A DNA stretch of 64,000 nucleotides from CAWHJB01 sp963698715 (GTDB taxonomy: Bacteria > Chloroflexota > Anaerolineae > Anaerolineales > UBA4823). Positions 1 to 9,266 of this stretch are shown in pieces. The translations under genes and the position numbers were made by a program. The stretch lies in assembly GCA_963698715.1 (NCBI GenBank), contig CAVORW010000001.1, forward strand, positions 682,001-746,000, in the 5' to 3' direction. The notes beneath the pieces were generated by a model that was not told the DNA's origin, did no database searches, and saw nothing but the letters and a program-made list of their open reading frames with translations. Each line of letters begins with the position of its first letter. Position 1 is the stretch's first letter.

Positions 1-1114
1 GGTAAAGTCGTTTATCGCAACGATCTGATCGAGCTGATCCAGTATACCCCCACCACGGAGCAAGTATATGAGGTGCCGGTATTAGCTATCCCCCCCTGGA
101 TCAACAAGTATTACGTCATGGATATGCGCCCAGAGAACTCACTTTACCAATACCTGGTCGATGCCGGCTTCACCTTGTTCACCATCAGTTGGAAGAACCC
201 CGACAAGTCGATCCTGCACCTGAGCTGGGATGATTATATGGATCTGGGCACGCTCGAAGCCCTGCGGGTGATCAAATCCATCACCAAATCCAAGCGAGGT
301 TAATACACTGGGCTACTGCCTGGGCGGTATCATCCAGCAGACCACGCTGGCTTATCTGGCCAAGACTGGCGACCAGACGATCAACTCAGCCACTTTCTTT
401 GCCACCCACCAGGACTTTACCCAGGCCGGGGATGTGACGGTTTTCATTGATGAGCTGCAGGTCAAATTTCTGGAATGGCTGATGTCTGCCAGCGGCGGTT
501 ATCTGGACGGGCGCAATATGGCAGCCACCTTCAATATGCTGCGCGCCAATGACCTGTTGTGGAACTATGTGGTGCACAACTACCTGCTGGGCAAGCAGCC
601 GCCCGCGTTCGACCTGCTGTACTGGAACAGCGATGGCACGCGCGTGCCTGGCAAAGTCCATAATTTCCTGGTGCGTGAGTTCTTCTTGAAGAACAAATTG
701 ATGGAGCCGAACGGCATCCAGGTTAAAGGCCAGGGCGTTGATCTGGGTTTGATCAGCACGCCCACCTATACGGTAGCCTGCACCGGCGATCACATCGTCC
801 CCTGGGAAGGTACCTTCAAGATGCGCAGTTTGCACGGCGGACCGGTGCGCTTTGCGCTCACCAGCGGGGGGCATATCGCCGGAATCATCAACCCGCCAGC
901 CAGCTCGCGCCGTGATTACTGGCTTAACGACGCTGAAACGCAAGACCCGCAGGAGTGGTTCGAGGGGGCACAACACCATACCGGCAGTTGGTGGCTGGAC
1001 TGGATTCCCTGGCTGCAGACCCGTTCTGGTGTTGTGATAGATCCACCTAAAATGGGCAGCCGGACGTTCAAGCCGCTCATGGATGCACCCGGAAGCTATG
1101 TTGTGGAGAAATAA
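1..1114 (+). CDS. phaC: Class I-like poly(3-hydroxyalkanoate) synthase PhaC, 5' end outside window, frameshifted
   Basis: Polymerises 3-hydroxyacyl-CoA into polyhydroxyalkanoate at granule surfaces. The reading frame is open from base 1 and contains the class I hallmark IPPWINKYYVMD. It then stops at 301-303. The protein continues one base over with VNTLGYCLGG, whose Cys codon at 317-319 is the catalytic nucleophile of the lipase-like box. The Asp (CTGDHIVPW, codon 788-790) and His (TSGGHIAGIINPP, codon 872-874) of the triad follow, and the end resembles class I synthases. Removing one base near 295 restores the frame (K-E-V-N-T-L-G-Y). The N-terminal part lies upstream of the window. It is followed 3 bp later by a PhaE/phasin-like gene. 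The family is certain; whether the break is real is not known. Confidence 0.85.
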
Positions 1115-1117
1115 CCC

Positions 1118-1480
1118 ATGTCGGAAGAAGATAAGTCAGAAAAAAACACCAATGACCCCTTTGGTCAGATGATCCAGTTCTATGATGCGATGTCCAAATC
1201 CTGGGCTAAGGCGATGAGCGATGCTGTGAGTAGTGAGAGCTTCGCCAGGTCGATGGGCGAGCAGGTCGAGGGCAGCCTGGAGGTTGCCTCACTGATGCGG
1301 CAGCAGATGGCCGATGTCATGGAAAAGTACCTGGAAGGGATGAATATGCCGACCCGCAAAGATGTGATCACTGTGGCAGAACGCCTGACCAGAATTGAGA
1401 TGGTGCTGGATGATCTGGACGCGAAATTCGACCAGGTTCTGGATATGCTGGCAGGCGAGCCGGGCGCAAAAAAGAAATGA
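1118..1480 (+). CDS. PhaE/phasin-like PHA synthase accessory protein
   Basis: This is a 120-residue, largely helical, charged protein between two PHA synthase genes. Residues 12-70 are amphipathic with many Met and Gln. The C-terminal stretch from about residue 76 (NMPTRKDVITVAERLTRIE) has the 'MPTR-x-E/D-V' opening followed by a coiled coil, as in class III PhaE subunits and phasins. GGAGA lies 9 bases before the ATG, and the start is 4 bases after the upstream stop. It is shorter than a typical PhaE (about 350 residues), so it could be a reduced PhaE, a PhaR-type subunit or a phasin. The position favours a synthase partner or granule protein. Confidence 0.7.
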   Translation: MSEEDKSEKNTNDPFGQMIQFYDAMSKSWAKAMSDAVSSESFARSMGEQVEGSLEVASLMRQQMADVMEKYLEGMNMPTRKDVITVAERLTRIEMVLDDLDAKFDQVLDMLAGEPGAKKK

Positions 1481-1552
1481 ACACCGCTTCGTCATTGCTT
1501 TGAAAACGGATTAATCAGCACCCCGACTAACCCTCCAAAGGCAGGTGCTAAG

Positions 1553-2675
1553 ATGGAAGATAAAGTCGAGCTGCCCTGGGATGATATGTTCTTTGAGCTG
1601 GAGGAAGCCACCCTCCAGAGCAGTGAAGTGGCCCAGCGCGCATATAGTCGCTACCTGCGCGGGGTCAAGCTGATTGCCAATTCATACAATACTCCTGTTG
1701 GTTTGACGCCCAAAGAAGCAATCTGGACATTAAATAAGGCTACACTCTACCATTATCTGCCTGCCCGGCCCGCAAGCGAACGTCACCCGGTTCCCTTGTT
1801 GCTTGTCTATGCGCTGATCAACAAGCCCTTCATATTTGACCTGGTGCCAGGGCGCAGCTTCGTTGAGACCTTGGTGGACCAGGGCTTCGATGTTTATTTG
1901 CTGGATTGGGGTGTGCCTGGCTCTGAAGATAAATCTACCACCTTTGAAGATTACGTAACCGAATACCTCCAGCCGCGCTGTCCGTAAAATGCTGCGCCAT
2001 TCACAGTCCCGCGAGCTGAGCATCCTGGGCTATTGTCTTGGGGCAACCCTGGCAACCCTTTACGCAGCCCTGTATCCTGAGATCCCGCTGCGCAACCTGA
2101 TCTTGCTGACCGCGCCCCTCGACTTTACCGATCGATCGCCTGGTTCGATGGCCATGTGGCTGGAAGAGCGCAACCTGGATGTGGACAGGCTGGTGGACAC
2201 AATCGGGAATGTGCCGGGAGAGTTGATCCGTCACTGGGCAAAGCTGCTCAAACCGGTTGAAAACTTTATGGGCGCCTATGTCAACCTGTGGAAGCTGATG
2301 GATGACGAGGCTGCAGTGCGCGGCTGGCAGGCGATCAACCGCTGGGTAGAGGATGTCATTCCGCTCGCCGGGGAGGCTTTCCGGCAGTTCGTCAAGATCT
2401 ACTTCAGGGGTAACGGGCTGATCGCCGGAGAGCGCGTGATCAACGGTCGTCGAATTGAACTGTCCAATATATCTGCCAACCTGCTCAACGTGGTGGCGGA
2501 GCACGATCACCTGGTGGCGCGTTCACAATCTGAGAGCATTATGGAACTCGTTTCAAGCCAGGATAAGACCCTCAAGTTGATTCCTTCGACGCATGTCGGC
2601 CTGATGGCCAGTGGTAGGGCCAAATACAAGCTCTGGCCTGAAATTGTGGACTGGCTTGGGGCGCGCTCGAACTAG
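1553..2675 (+). CDS. phaC: Class III-like PHA synthase PhaC, frameshifted before the lipase box
   Basis: Second PHA synthase, about 373 residues if the frame is repaired, matching the short class III PhaC size. The first part (1553-1987) has the class III N-terminal alpha/beta core (YALINKPFIFDLVPGRSFVE, then LLDWGVPG). It runs to TAA at 1985-1987. The rest continues one base over from about 1972 (SRAVRKML) through LSILGYCLGAT, with the nucleophile Cys codon at 2034-2036. The catalytic Asp is in VAEHDHLV and the His in PSTHVGLM. One extra base in the CTCCAG stretch near 1970 explains the break. With the preceding PhaE-like gene it would form a class III pair. Confidence 0.85.
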
Positions 2676-2735
2676 GAACCGAACTTCATTATTGCTTAAC
2701 AAACACCCAACAACATCAACCAAGGAGAAAATACA

Positions 2736-3500
2736 ATGCGCATGAAAGATAAGATCGTTCTGGTTACTGGCGGCGCGGCGGGGATTGGGATAGCCACTGC
2801 CGTGCGGTTCATTGAAGAAGGCGCCCTCGTATCCATCTGCGACGTGAACCAGCCGGCAGGCGAAGCCGCGCTTGCAGACCTGGGAGGGCAAGCTGAATTC
2901 TACAAAGTCGATGTATCCGATCGTCAGGCTGTGCAGGCCTGGGTTGAAGAAATCGCCGGTAAACATGGGCGCGTGGATGTGCTGGTCAACAATGCCGGCG
3001 TTCTGCGGGACGGCTTGCTGGTTAAGGTTAAAGATGGGGAATTGGTCAGGCAAATGCCAGAAGCGGATTTCGATCTGGTCGTGGATATCAACCTGAAGGG
3101 TGTCTTCAACTGCACCCAGGCTGTGGCGCCTTATATGATCCGCCAGGGTGGTGGTGTGATTCTTAACGCAACTTCGATCGTCGGACTGGACGGAAATTTT
3201 GGGCAGACCAATTACGTCGCCACCAAAGCCGGCGTGATCGGCATGACCAAAGTCTGGGCGCGTGAGTTGGGTCGCTTTGGTGTGCGTGTCAACGCCGTCG
3301 CTCCGGGATTTACGTTGACCGAGATGGTGCGCCAGATGCCGGAAAAGATCCTCGAAGGGATGGTTGCGCACACTCCCCTGGGTCGCATGGGAGAGCCGCG
3401 TGATATCGCCAACGCCTACCTCTTCCTGGCCTCAGACGAAGCCAGCTTCATCACGGGCGTGACTTTGCGCGTGGATGGCGGCATCGTGGTCGGCACTTAA
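2736..3500 (+). CDS. SDR-family 3-oxoacyl-(CoA/ACP) reductase, PhaB/FabG-like
   Basis: Short-chain dehydrogenase of 254 residues, predicted to reduce a 3-oxoacyl-CoA (or -ACP) to the 3-hydroxy thioester with NADPH. Visible are the cofactor motif TGGAAGIG (residues 11-18), NNAG (85-88), and the catalytic set N119, S147, Y160, K164 in the classical order. AAGGAGAAA precedes the ATG with good spacing. Its position directly after two PHA synthase genes points to the acetoacetyl-CoA reductase (PhaB) role supplying monomers. Sequence alone cannot distinguish PhaB from FabG. Confidence 0.85.
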   Translation: MRMKDKIVLVTGGAAGIGIATAVRFIEEGALVSICDVNQPAGEAALADLGGQAEFYKVDVSDRQAVQAWVEEIAGKHGRVDVLVNNAGVLRDGLLVKVKDGELVRQMPEADFDLVVDINLKGVFNCTQAVAPYMIRQGGGVILNATSIVGLDGNFGQTNYVATKAGVIGMTKVWARELGRFGVRVNAVAPGFTLTEMVRQMPEKILEGMVAHTPLGRMGEPRDIANAYLFLASDEASFITGVTLRVDGGIVVGT

Positions 3501-3518
3501 GCTGCCAGGTGGATGAAA

Positions 3519-4397
3519 ATGCCCCCTGACACCTCCGATCTCGCTCCGGACCGCACTGGTTTCATAACCGTTGAGGCGGGTGAACGCCGCATCTACTGGG
3601 AGTACTTCGGGCAAGGCGAAAAAGAAGTCATCGTCTTCCTCAACGGTCTGGCCATGCTTACCCGATCGTGGTACCGCACTTTGCCCTTCCTATATCCGGA
3701 CTATGATGTGCTGCTCTACGATTATTTTGGTCAGGGCAGTTCCTCCCAGGAAGATGAACCGTATTTCATCTCCCGCTTTGCTGATTACCTGGTGAGTATC
3801 ATGGATGAGCTCGGTATCGAGCGAGTCCATCCGATCGGGACTTCATACGGCGGCTTCATTGCCGCTGATCTCGGACGCCTGCACCAGGACCGCTTGCACA
3901 CCATTACCCTCTCCGGCATCCTTCTCACCCGTGAGATTCAGTTCCAGATGTACCAGGACCTGTCGCTGCTCTTTTACCGCAGCGACGACCGGGCCTTTGA
4001 CCTCTACACCCACTACCTGTACGAGAAGATCTTCAGCGAGAAGTTTGCTCGCAAAATCTACGGCCCAGCCATGGAAACCGGGCGCTACAAGTTTTACGAT
4101 CGCTACCGGAATCACAAATACTGCCTGATCCGCCTGACGGAGGCTCAGGATCCGTTCTTTGAGCTCATTGACCGGGACCCAGATGCTTACCGCCATATCC
4201 ACACGCCTACTCTGATTTTCACCGGCGAGCAAGACCGGGCGATCCCGCCCTGGCAGCAGGCCAAGCTGCTTGATATCCTGCCTAACTGCCGCCAGGTTCT
4301 GCTCCCGGAGTGTGGCCACATGACCTATATGGAAAGGCCCGATATCTTCTGGCCCACCATCAAGAAATTCCTGGAGGCCAAGTCGGTCGATTATTAA
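3519..4397 (+). CDS. Alpha/beta-fold hydrolase
   Basis: Hydrolase of the alpha/beta fold, about 292 residues. The nucleophile elbow is GTSYGG; the acid is in TGEQDRAIPPW and the base in ECGHMTYMERP, a complete Ser-Asp-His set. No signal peptide, so cytoplasmic. I prefer the ATG at 3519 because AGGTGG at 3507-3512 is six bases upstream; an in-frame ATG at 3513 is too close to it. It lies 18 bases after the reductase gene and is probably in the same transcript. Substrate unknown; a PHA oligomer or acyl ester is possible from context. Confidence 0.8.
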   Translation: MPPDTSDLAPDRTGFITVEAGERRIYWEYFGQGEKEVIVFLNGLAMLTRSWYRTLPFLYPDYDVLLYDYFGQGSSSQEDEPYFISRFADYLVSIMDELGIERVHPIGTSYGGFIAADLGRLHQDRLHTITLSGILLTREIQFQMYQDLSLLFYRSDDRAFDLYTHYLYEKIFSEKFARKIYGPAMETGRYKFYDRYRNHKYCLIRLTEAQDPFFELIDRDPDAYRHIHTPTLIFTGEQDRAIPPWQQAKLLDILPNCRQVLLPECGHMTYMERPDIFWPTIKKFLEAKSVDY

Positions 4398-4527
4398 GTA
4401 TAGGATTTTCGCAGTTTGGGAGGGTCTTGAGTGTGTTTGGGCGTGCACAGCAACAACCACGGTCCTTCCGACTTTTCGGAGCAATGCTAAGCTGAAGGTC
4501 AAAGTTTGACCTGGAAAGAGGAGAGCC

Positions 4528-6078
4528 ATGTATATCGGTGATTATTTAGGCAGACGCGAGATCTACTCGCCCGATGTGCTCGCCATCATCGATGCCGGCA
4601 AAACACCCGAATTGCGCTTGACTTACAAGGGCTGGAACCGCCGCGTCAATCGATTCGCCAACTGGCTCAAACAGGTCGCGGGGGTGGGCTACCGCGACCG
4701 GGTTGCCATCCTGGCTCGTGATGGAATCGAGCACCTCGACCTGTTCTATGCGTGCGCCAAGTTGGGTGCTATCCACACGGCTCTTAACTGGCGATTGCAC
4801 TGGCGCGAGCAGGTCGCCCTGCTTAAAGACACCGGACCGCTGGTGTTGGTCTTCTCGGACGATTTCAAGGCTGATGTCGTCGAGATTGAGAAAGCCTTGC
4901 AGGCCGCCTCCTGCCCTATCCATCATTACTTGCATATTGAAGGTCAAGGCATCCCGGGGAGTCTGCATTACGAGACAGTCTTGCAATCCGCCCCGGAAGA
5001 CCCTGTGACGTATGAAGCGCTCGAAGCGGAGGACATCGCCTGCCTGTTGTTCACCGGCGGCACGACTGGCCTCCCCAAGGGGGCTCAGATCAGCCACCGC
5101 CAGGTGTGCTGGAATGTGCTCAACACGGTGATTCATGACCTGCACCACGACGACACCTACCTGTGCGTTTTCCCACTCTTCCATGCCGGGGGACTGTTCG
5201 CCTACGTCTCTTCGCAGATAATTTTTGGGAATACCACCATCCTCACCCGCCAGTTCGACCCTGTTCAGGTTCTGGAGTTGATTGAGCGCGAGCGTGTTAC
5301 CGTGTTTGCAGGTGTGCCAACCATGTATCAGGTCATGACGCAAGCCGCCACCTGGGAGCAGGCGGACCTCTCCAGTTTGCGCTTTTGCACTTCGGGCGGC
5401 GCCCCGCTTCCCGTGCCCTTGATCGAGCAATACATCCAACAGAAAGGCATCCGCTTCAAGCAAGGATTCGGCATGACCGAATTCGGTCCCGGTCTGTTTG
5501 CCCTGGCGCCCGAGGACGCCACCCGCAAGGTAGGCAGCATCGGACGGCCTAACTTCTTTGTGGATGTGCGCGTAGTCGACGAGCACAACCAGCCGCTTGG
5601 CCCGAACCAGCCCGGCGAGCTGGTTTTGAAAGGGCCCTCCCGCTGTTCAGGGTATTGGAACAACCCGGCAGCCTGGGCTGCGGTCATCGATGAAGACGGC
5701 TGGTTCCACACCGGCGACATCGTTGAACACGATGCAGACTGGTATTTTTACGTGCGCGATCGCAAGAAGGATATGTTCATCTCCGGGGGCGAGAACGTAT
5801 ACCCGGTAGAGATCGAAAATGTGCTCTATAAGCATGCAGCAGTTCATATGTGCGCGGTGATTGGCGTGCCGCACAAGAAATGGGGTGAAGTCGGTAAAGC
5901 CTGTGTGGTGCTCAAGCCAGGCGCATCTGCCGACGAAGCCGAGCTGCTCGACTTCATGGCGCAGCATCTGGCGCGTTTTAAAGTGCCCAAAAGTGTGGTT
6001 TTCTTGGAGGCGCTGCCGCTCTCCAGTATGGGCAAGATCCTCAAGCGCGATTTACGCGCTCAGTTTGTAGACCAATAA
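4528..6078 (+). CDS. AMP-dependent acyl-CoA synthetase (ANL family)
   Basis: Acyl-adenylate-forming enzyme of 516 residues that activates a carboxylic acid with ATP and CoA. Core motifs appear in order: LLFTGGTTGLPKG (A3, with G replacing the usual S), GFGMTEFGPG (A5), GWFHTGDI (A7), RDRKKDMFISGGENVYPVE (A8) and the C-terminal catalytic Lys in SSMGKILKRDL (A10). GAGGAGAG precedes the ATG. Its acyl specificity cannot be read from sequence. With the following hydrolase gene it forms a two-gene cassette that is repeated at 10.2-12.8 kb. Confidence 0.9.
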   Translation: MYIGDYLGRREIYSPDVLAIIDAGKTPELRLTYKGWNRRVNRFANWLKQVAGVGYRDRVAILARDGIEHLDLFYACAKLGAIHTALNWRLHWREQVALLKDTGPLVLVFSDDFKADVVEIEKALQAASCPIHHYLHIEGQGIPGSLHYETVLQSAPEDPVTYEALEAEDIACLLFTGGTTGLPKGAQISHRQVCWNVLNTVIHDLHHDDTYLCVFPLFHAGGLFAYVSSQIIFGNTTILTRQFDPVQVLELIERERVTVFAGVPTMYQVMTQAATWEQADLSSLRFCTSGGAPLPVPLIEQYIQQKGIRFKQGFGMTEFGPGLFALAPEDATRKVGSIGRPNFFVDVRVVDEHNQPLGPNQPGELVLKGPSRCSGYWNNPAAWAAVIDEDGWFHTGDIVEHDADWYFYVRDRKKDMFISGGENVYPVEIENVLYKHAAVHMCAVIGVPHKKWGEVGKACVVLKPGASADEAELLDFMAQHLARFKVPKSVVFLEALPLSSMGKILKRDLRAQFVDQ

Positions 6079-6106
6079 ATCGACAATATTTATGAAAGGA
6101 ATAACC

Positions 6107-7165
6107 ATGTCCACTGTAAACACTCTGCCCGGAATAGAATCTCGCATGATCCAGACCGCCCGGATCAATACCCATGTGCTGTTCAGCGGTCAAAAGGATG
6201 GCACCCCGGTTGTGCTTGTGCACGGCAACTTTTCAGCAGCCACTTATTGGGAAGAGACCATGCTCGCTCTCCCCGGTGAATACCGCTGCATTGCCCCGGA
6301 CTTGCGCGGCTATGGAGATACGCAAGACCTGCTCGTCGATGGTAGGCGTGGCGCTCAGGATTGGTCTGACGATTTGAAAGCCCTTTCGGATGTGTTTGGC
6401 GATCGCCCCGCCCATCTTGTGGGCTGGTCGCTGGGTGCAGCCGTGCTGATGCAGTTTGCCCTCGATTACTCGGCGTTGGTCTCATCGCTCACTTTCATCA
6501 GCCCGGTCAGTCCTTACGGTTTCGGCGGCACCAAGGGTTCGGATGGAGCCCCCTGCTACGCCGATTTCGCCGGCTCTGGCGGCGGTGTGGTTAACCCCGA
6601 GTTCGTAAGGCGCATCAAGGAAGGCGATCGCAGCGCAGATGACCCCAACTCGCCCCGCAATGTCATCAATACCTTCTACTATAAAGCTCCGTTCCGCGCT
6701 GGCCGTGAGGAGGAGTTCCTCAGCGCTGCGCTGTTGGAAAAGATGGGTGATGACCGTTACCCCGGCGATATGACCCCCTCCCAAAACTGGCCTAACGTCG
6801 CTCCCGGTAAATGGGGACCTATCAACGCCACTGGACCCAAGTTTTTTAATACCAGCGCCATTGCAGATATGCCCTCGAAACCGCCGGTCCTGTGGGTGCG
6901 CGGCGACGCTGACCAGATTGTCTCTGACAATTCTTTGTTCGACTTTGGGACATTGGGCATGATGGGGTTGGTCCCCGGTTGGCCCGGGGTCGAGGTTTAT
7001 CCGCCCCAACCGATGGTTTCGCAAATGCGCGCGGTCCTGGACGGTTATCAGGCCAATGGAGGCAGCTACCAGGAGGTGGTGGTTGCCGATACTGCTCACA
7101 GCCCGCACATCGAGAAACCGGCTGAGTTTCTGGGTGCTTTCCTGACCTTTCTAAAGAGCGTATAG
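6107..7165 (+). CDS. Alpha/beta hydrolase, long (about 350 aa) type, paralog A
   Basis: Cytoplasmic alpha/beta hydrolase with the oxyanion segment VHGNFSAATYWEETM, nucleophile elbow GWSLGA and a C-terminal AHSPHIEKP His region. It is longer than the usual 270-300 residues because of a large cap containing a Gly-rich FAGSGGGVVNPEF segment and the pair PGWPG...YPPQPM. The same features occur in the gene at 11769-12830, so the two are paralogs. I chose ATG 6107 because GAAAGGA at 6094-6100 is correctly spaced; the in-frame ATG at 6092 is not. The substrate is unknown, but it is always next to an acyl-CoA synthetase here. Confidence 0.8.
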   Translation: MSTVNTLPGIESRMIQTARINTHVLFSGQKDGTPVVLVHGNFSAATYWEETMLALPGEYRCIAPDLRGYGDTQDLLVDGRRGAQDWSDDLKALSDVFGDRPAHLVGWSLGAAVLMQFALDYSALVSSLTFISPVSPYGFGGTKGSDGAPCYADFAGSGGGVVNPEFVRRIKEGDRSADDPNSPRNVINTFYYKAPFRAGREEEFLSAALLEKMGDDRYPGDMTPSQNWPNVAPGKWGPINATGPKFFNTSAIADMPSKPPVLWVRGDADQIVSDNSLFDFGTLGMMGLVPGWPGVEVYPPQPMVSQMRAVLDGYQANGGSYQEVVVADTAHSPHIEKPAEFLGAFLTFLKSV

Positions 7166-7263
7166 CCCGCCTGGGAACGCCTCAGATCACGGAGGTCCAC
7201 ATCGGGCAGCTTCCCAGCATACCGATTAATCACAACACAGATAGCAAACCATAGGAGCAGCAT

Positions 7264-8526
7264 ATGAGCACTAAAAAACTTGGCCGCGGGGTAACTCTGG
7301 TGGGCGCAGGCATGAGCAAGTTCGGTGCCTTCCCTGGCAAGTCGACGCGCGACCTGTTCGTGGAAGCCTTTGTCGACCTGCGCGCATCGGTGGACAAAGG
7401 GCTGGACCCGAAAGACATTGAGGCGCTCTATATTGGCAACTACAGCTCTGATCTCTTCGAAGGTCAGGGGCACACTGCGCCTTTCATGGCAGATTGGGTC
7501 GGGTTGGCACCGATTCCCGCCACCCGCATCGAGGATGCCTGCGCCAGCAGCGGAGTCGCCCTTCGCCAGGGCATCCTGGCGGTGGCCTCCGGCCTGTATG
7601 ATGTGGTACTGGTGGGTGGCATCGAGAAGATGACCGACCTGCCAACATCCCAGGTCACCGACGCCCTGGCGACAGCCAGCGATGTGCTTTACGAAGTTCC
7701 GGCAGGCTTCACCTTTCCGGGTTTGTACGCCGCCATGGCATCTGCCTACATGAGCCGCTATGACGCCAGCCCAGAGGCGTTTATGAAGGTCGGCGTGAAG
7801 AACCACGAAAATGGTGCCCTGAATGATAAGGCCCAGTTCGGCAGCACGATCCGCCGGGTAATGGATGACAAAATCGCCAAGGCAAAGGCCAAGGGCTACC
7901 CGGTTCCCACCTGGGAAGACGAGCTGGCCTTTCTGCATGACGATCGAGCCAACCCGATGATCGCCTGGCCCATGCGCCTGTTCGACTGCTCGCCGATCTC
8001 CGATGGGGCTGCGGCCCTGCTGTTGGTGAGCGAAGAGATCGCCCGCAATTTCACGGATGATCCGCTCTATATCATCGGCTCGGGTCAGGCCAGTGATGTC
8101 GCCCTTCACGACCGGGCTGACGTGACCAGCCTGCGGGCAGCCCACCTGGCGGGCCAGCAGGCCTACGCCATGGCCGGAGTTCCGCCCCAGGATATCAAGA
8201 TCGCAGAAGTGCACGACTGCTTCACCATCGCCGAGATCATTGCCACCGAGGACCTGGGCTTCTTCCCTCCCGGCAAGGGTCACGAAGCCGCTGAGGAAGG
8301 CCTCACCCGCCGCCATGGACCCAAACCGATCAACACCTCCGGCGGTCTGAAATCCAAGGGTCACCCGGTCGGCGCTTCCGGTGCCGGACAGGTCGTAGAG
8401 GTCTGGAAACAAATGCGCGCCAAGGCTGGCGAGCGCCAGGTACCCCAAGATGTAGACCTGGCCCTGACCCACAATGTGGGCGGCACCGGTCAGACCTGCG
8501 CCGTTCATATCTTTGAGAGGAAATAG
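7264..8526 (+). CDS. Thiolase, SCP2/lipid-transfer-type acetyl-CoA acetyltransferase
   Basis: Thiolase-fold enzyme of 420 residues. The nucleophilic Cys is C93 in the IEDACASSG segment. The His motif is in EVHDCFTIAEI and the C-terminal active-site loop in KSKGHPVGASGAGQ. These features place it with the SCP2/archaeal-type thiolases that work with a DUF35-type Zn-ribbon/OB-fold protein, which is encoded two bases downstream. It would condense acetyl-CoA to acetoacetyl-CoA or cleave 3-oxoacyl-CoA. AGGAGC precedes the ATG. In this locus it is the natural source of acetoacetyl-CoA for the reductase and PHA synthases. Confidence 0.88.
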   Translation: MSTKKLGRGVTLVGAGMSKFGAFPGKSTRDLFVEAFVDLRASVDKGLDPKDIEALYIGNYSSDLFEGQGHTAPFMADWVGLAPIPATRIEDACASSGVALRQGILAVASGLYDVVLVGGIEKMTDLPTSQVTDALATASDVLYEVPAGFTFPGLYAAMASAYMSRYDASPEAFMKVGVKNHENGALNDKAQFGSTIRRVMDDKIAKAKAKGYPVPTWEDELAFLHDDRANPMIAWPMRLFDCSPISDGAAALLLVSEEIARNFTDDPLYIIGSGQASDVALHDRADVTSLRAAHLAGQQAYAMAGVPPQDIKIAEVHDCFTIAEIIATEDLGFFPPGKGHEAAEEGLTRRHGPKPINTSGGLKSKGHPVGASGAGQVVEVWKQMRAKAGERQVPQDVDLALTHNVGGTGQTCAVHIFERK

Positions 8527-8528
8527 CC

Positions 8529-8948
8529 ATGGGAAACCAGGATTTCAACCACACATCTTATCAAGCCCACCTGGACACTCACGAGCTGCTGGGAGCTCGC
8601 TGCCAATCCTGCGGCGCCTTGTACCTGCCGCCCAGACCGTTATGCACCAACTGCTATGGACAACAAATGGCCTGGGAGGCGCTCTCTGGCGAAGGTGAGC
8701 TGGTTGCATTCACTACCATTCACATCGCACCCACTGCCATGATTGCGGCCGGTTACGGGCGCGATAACCCATATTGCTCTGGTGTGGTGCGTTTAAAGGA
8801 AGGCGCTGCCATCAGTGCCCAAATCCTGGATGTTGACGTGCACGACCCGGGCGGCATCAAGATCGGACTGCCATTGCGGGTTGCCTACCTGGAGCGCGGC
8901 GAAGGGGAAGCTCGCAAGACTTATCTCGCCTTTCGTCCTGCTCAATAA
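8529..8948 (+). CDS. Zn-ribbon/OB-fold (DUF35) thiolase partner
   Basis: Protein of 139 residues. The N-terminal rubredoxin-like Zn ribbon has the two knuckles CQSC and CTNC (with LPPRPLC between them), followed by an OB-fold with GELVAFTTIHIAP and a conserved GxxNPYCSGVVRL segment. Members of this family form complexes with SCP2-type thiolases and help shuttle CoA intermediates. The start is immediately after the thiolase stop with a ribosome site GAGGAAA overlapping its end, so the two are translationally coupled. Confidence 0.88.
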   Translation: MGNQDFNHTSYQAHLDTHELLGARCQSCGALYLPPRPLCTNCYGQQMAWEALSGEGELVAFTTIHIAPTAMIAAGYGRDNPYCSGVVRLKEGAAISAQILDVDVHDPGGIKIGLPLRVAYLERGEGEARKTYLAFRPAQ

Positions 8949-9115
8949 TGTGAATTTGGGATCAAACAACACTTTACATACCGATTGATCCTGGAAACTG
9001 GTTCGCGGCAATCAGGTGTTAATCCTTATCAGGACTGCGGATGGTAGCTCTGCACTAAACGGCGGTTGATCCTCCCACTATTTCCCGAGCCAGGGGGCGG
9101 GAGTCCGAGGCAATT

Positions 9116-9155
9116 TTGTGTGTGATCGGGGATATTTGTCCCCGATTACACACAA
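9116..9155 (+). terminator. Hairpin, candidate terminator
   Basis: A 17-bp stem (9116-9132 with 9139-9155, one G-U wobble in RNA) closes a 6-base loop and is flanked by T/A runs. It is the only structure in the 318-base gap between the thiolase partner gene and the next hydrolase, so it probably ends the first operon. A similar GGGGA...TCCCC core is used at 14510-14535. Confidence 0.65.
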
Positions 9156-9266
9156 TTTAGCCAGATTCTCCCTTTCCCGCCCAGTATATATCAGGCCGGT
9201 AGTTGGGCGTAAACGTAAGACCAGTGTCAATGTAGTGCTGCCCTGCAGATTGTTTGGGAGGCCAGA

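Noticed and set aside
280..2040. Programmed +1 frameshifting as an established call for the two PHA synthases
   Set aside because: No known slippery heptamer or shared stimulatory motif is seen at the two sites, and other genes in the window show similar +1 breaks, so it is kept only as a hypothesis.
4546..5586. 346-codon minus-strand open frame opposite the first acyl-CoA synthetase
   Set aside because: Shadow of a GC-rich gene; no protein-like motif, while the plus strand has all ANL motifs.
7096..8508. 470-codon open frame on the minus strand opposite the thiolase gene
   Set aside because: It mirrors the thiolase codons, has no recognisable domain, and the plus-strand frame has complete catalytic motifs and a ribosome site.
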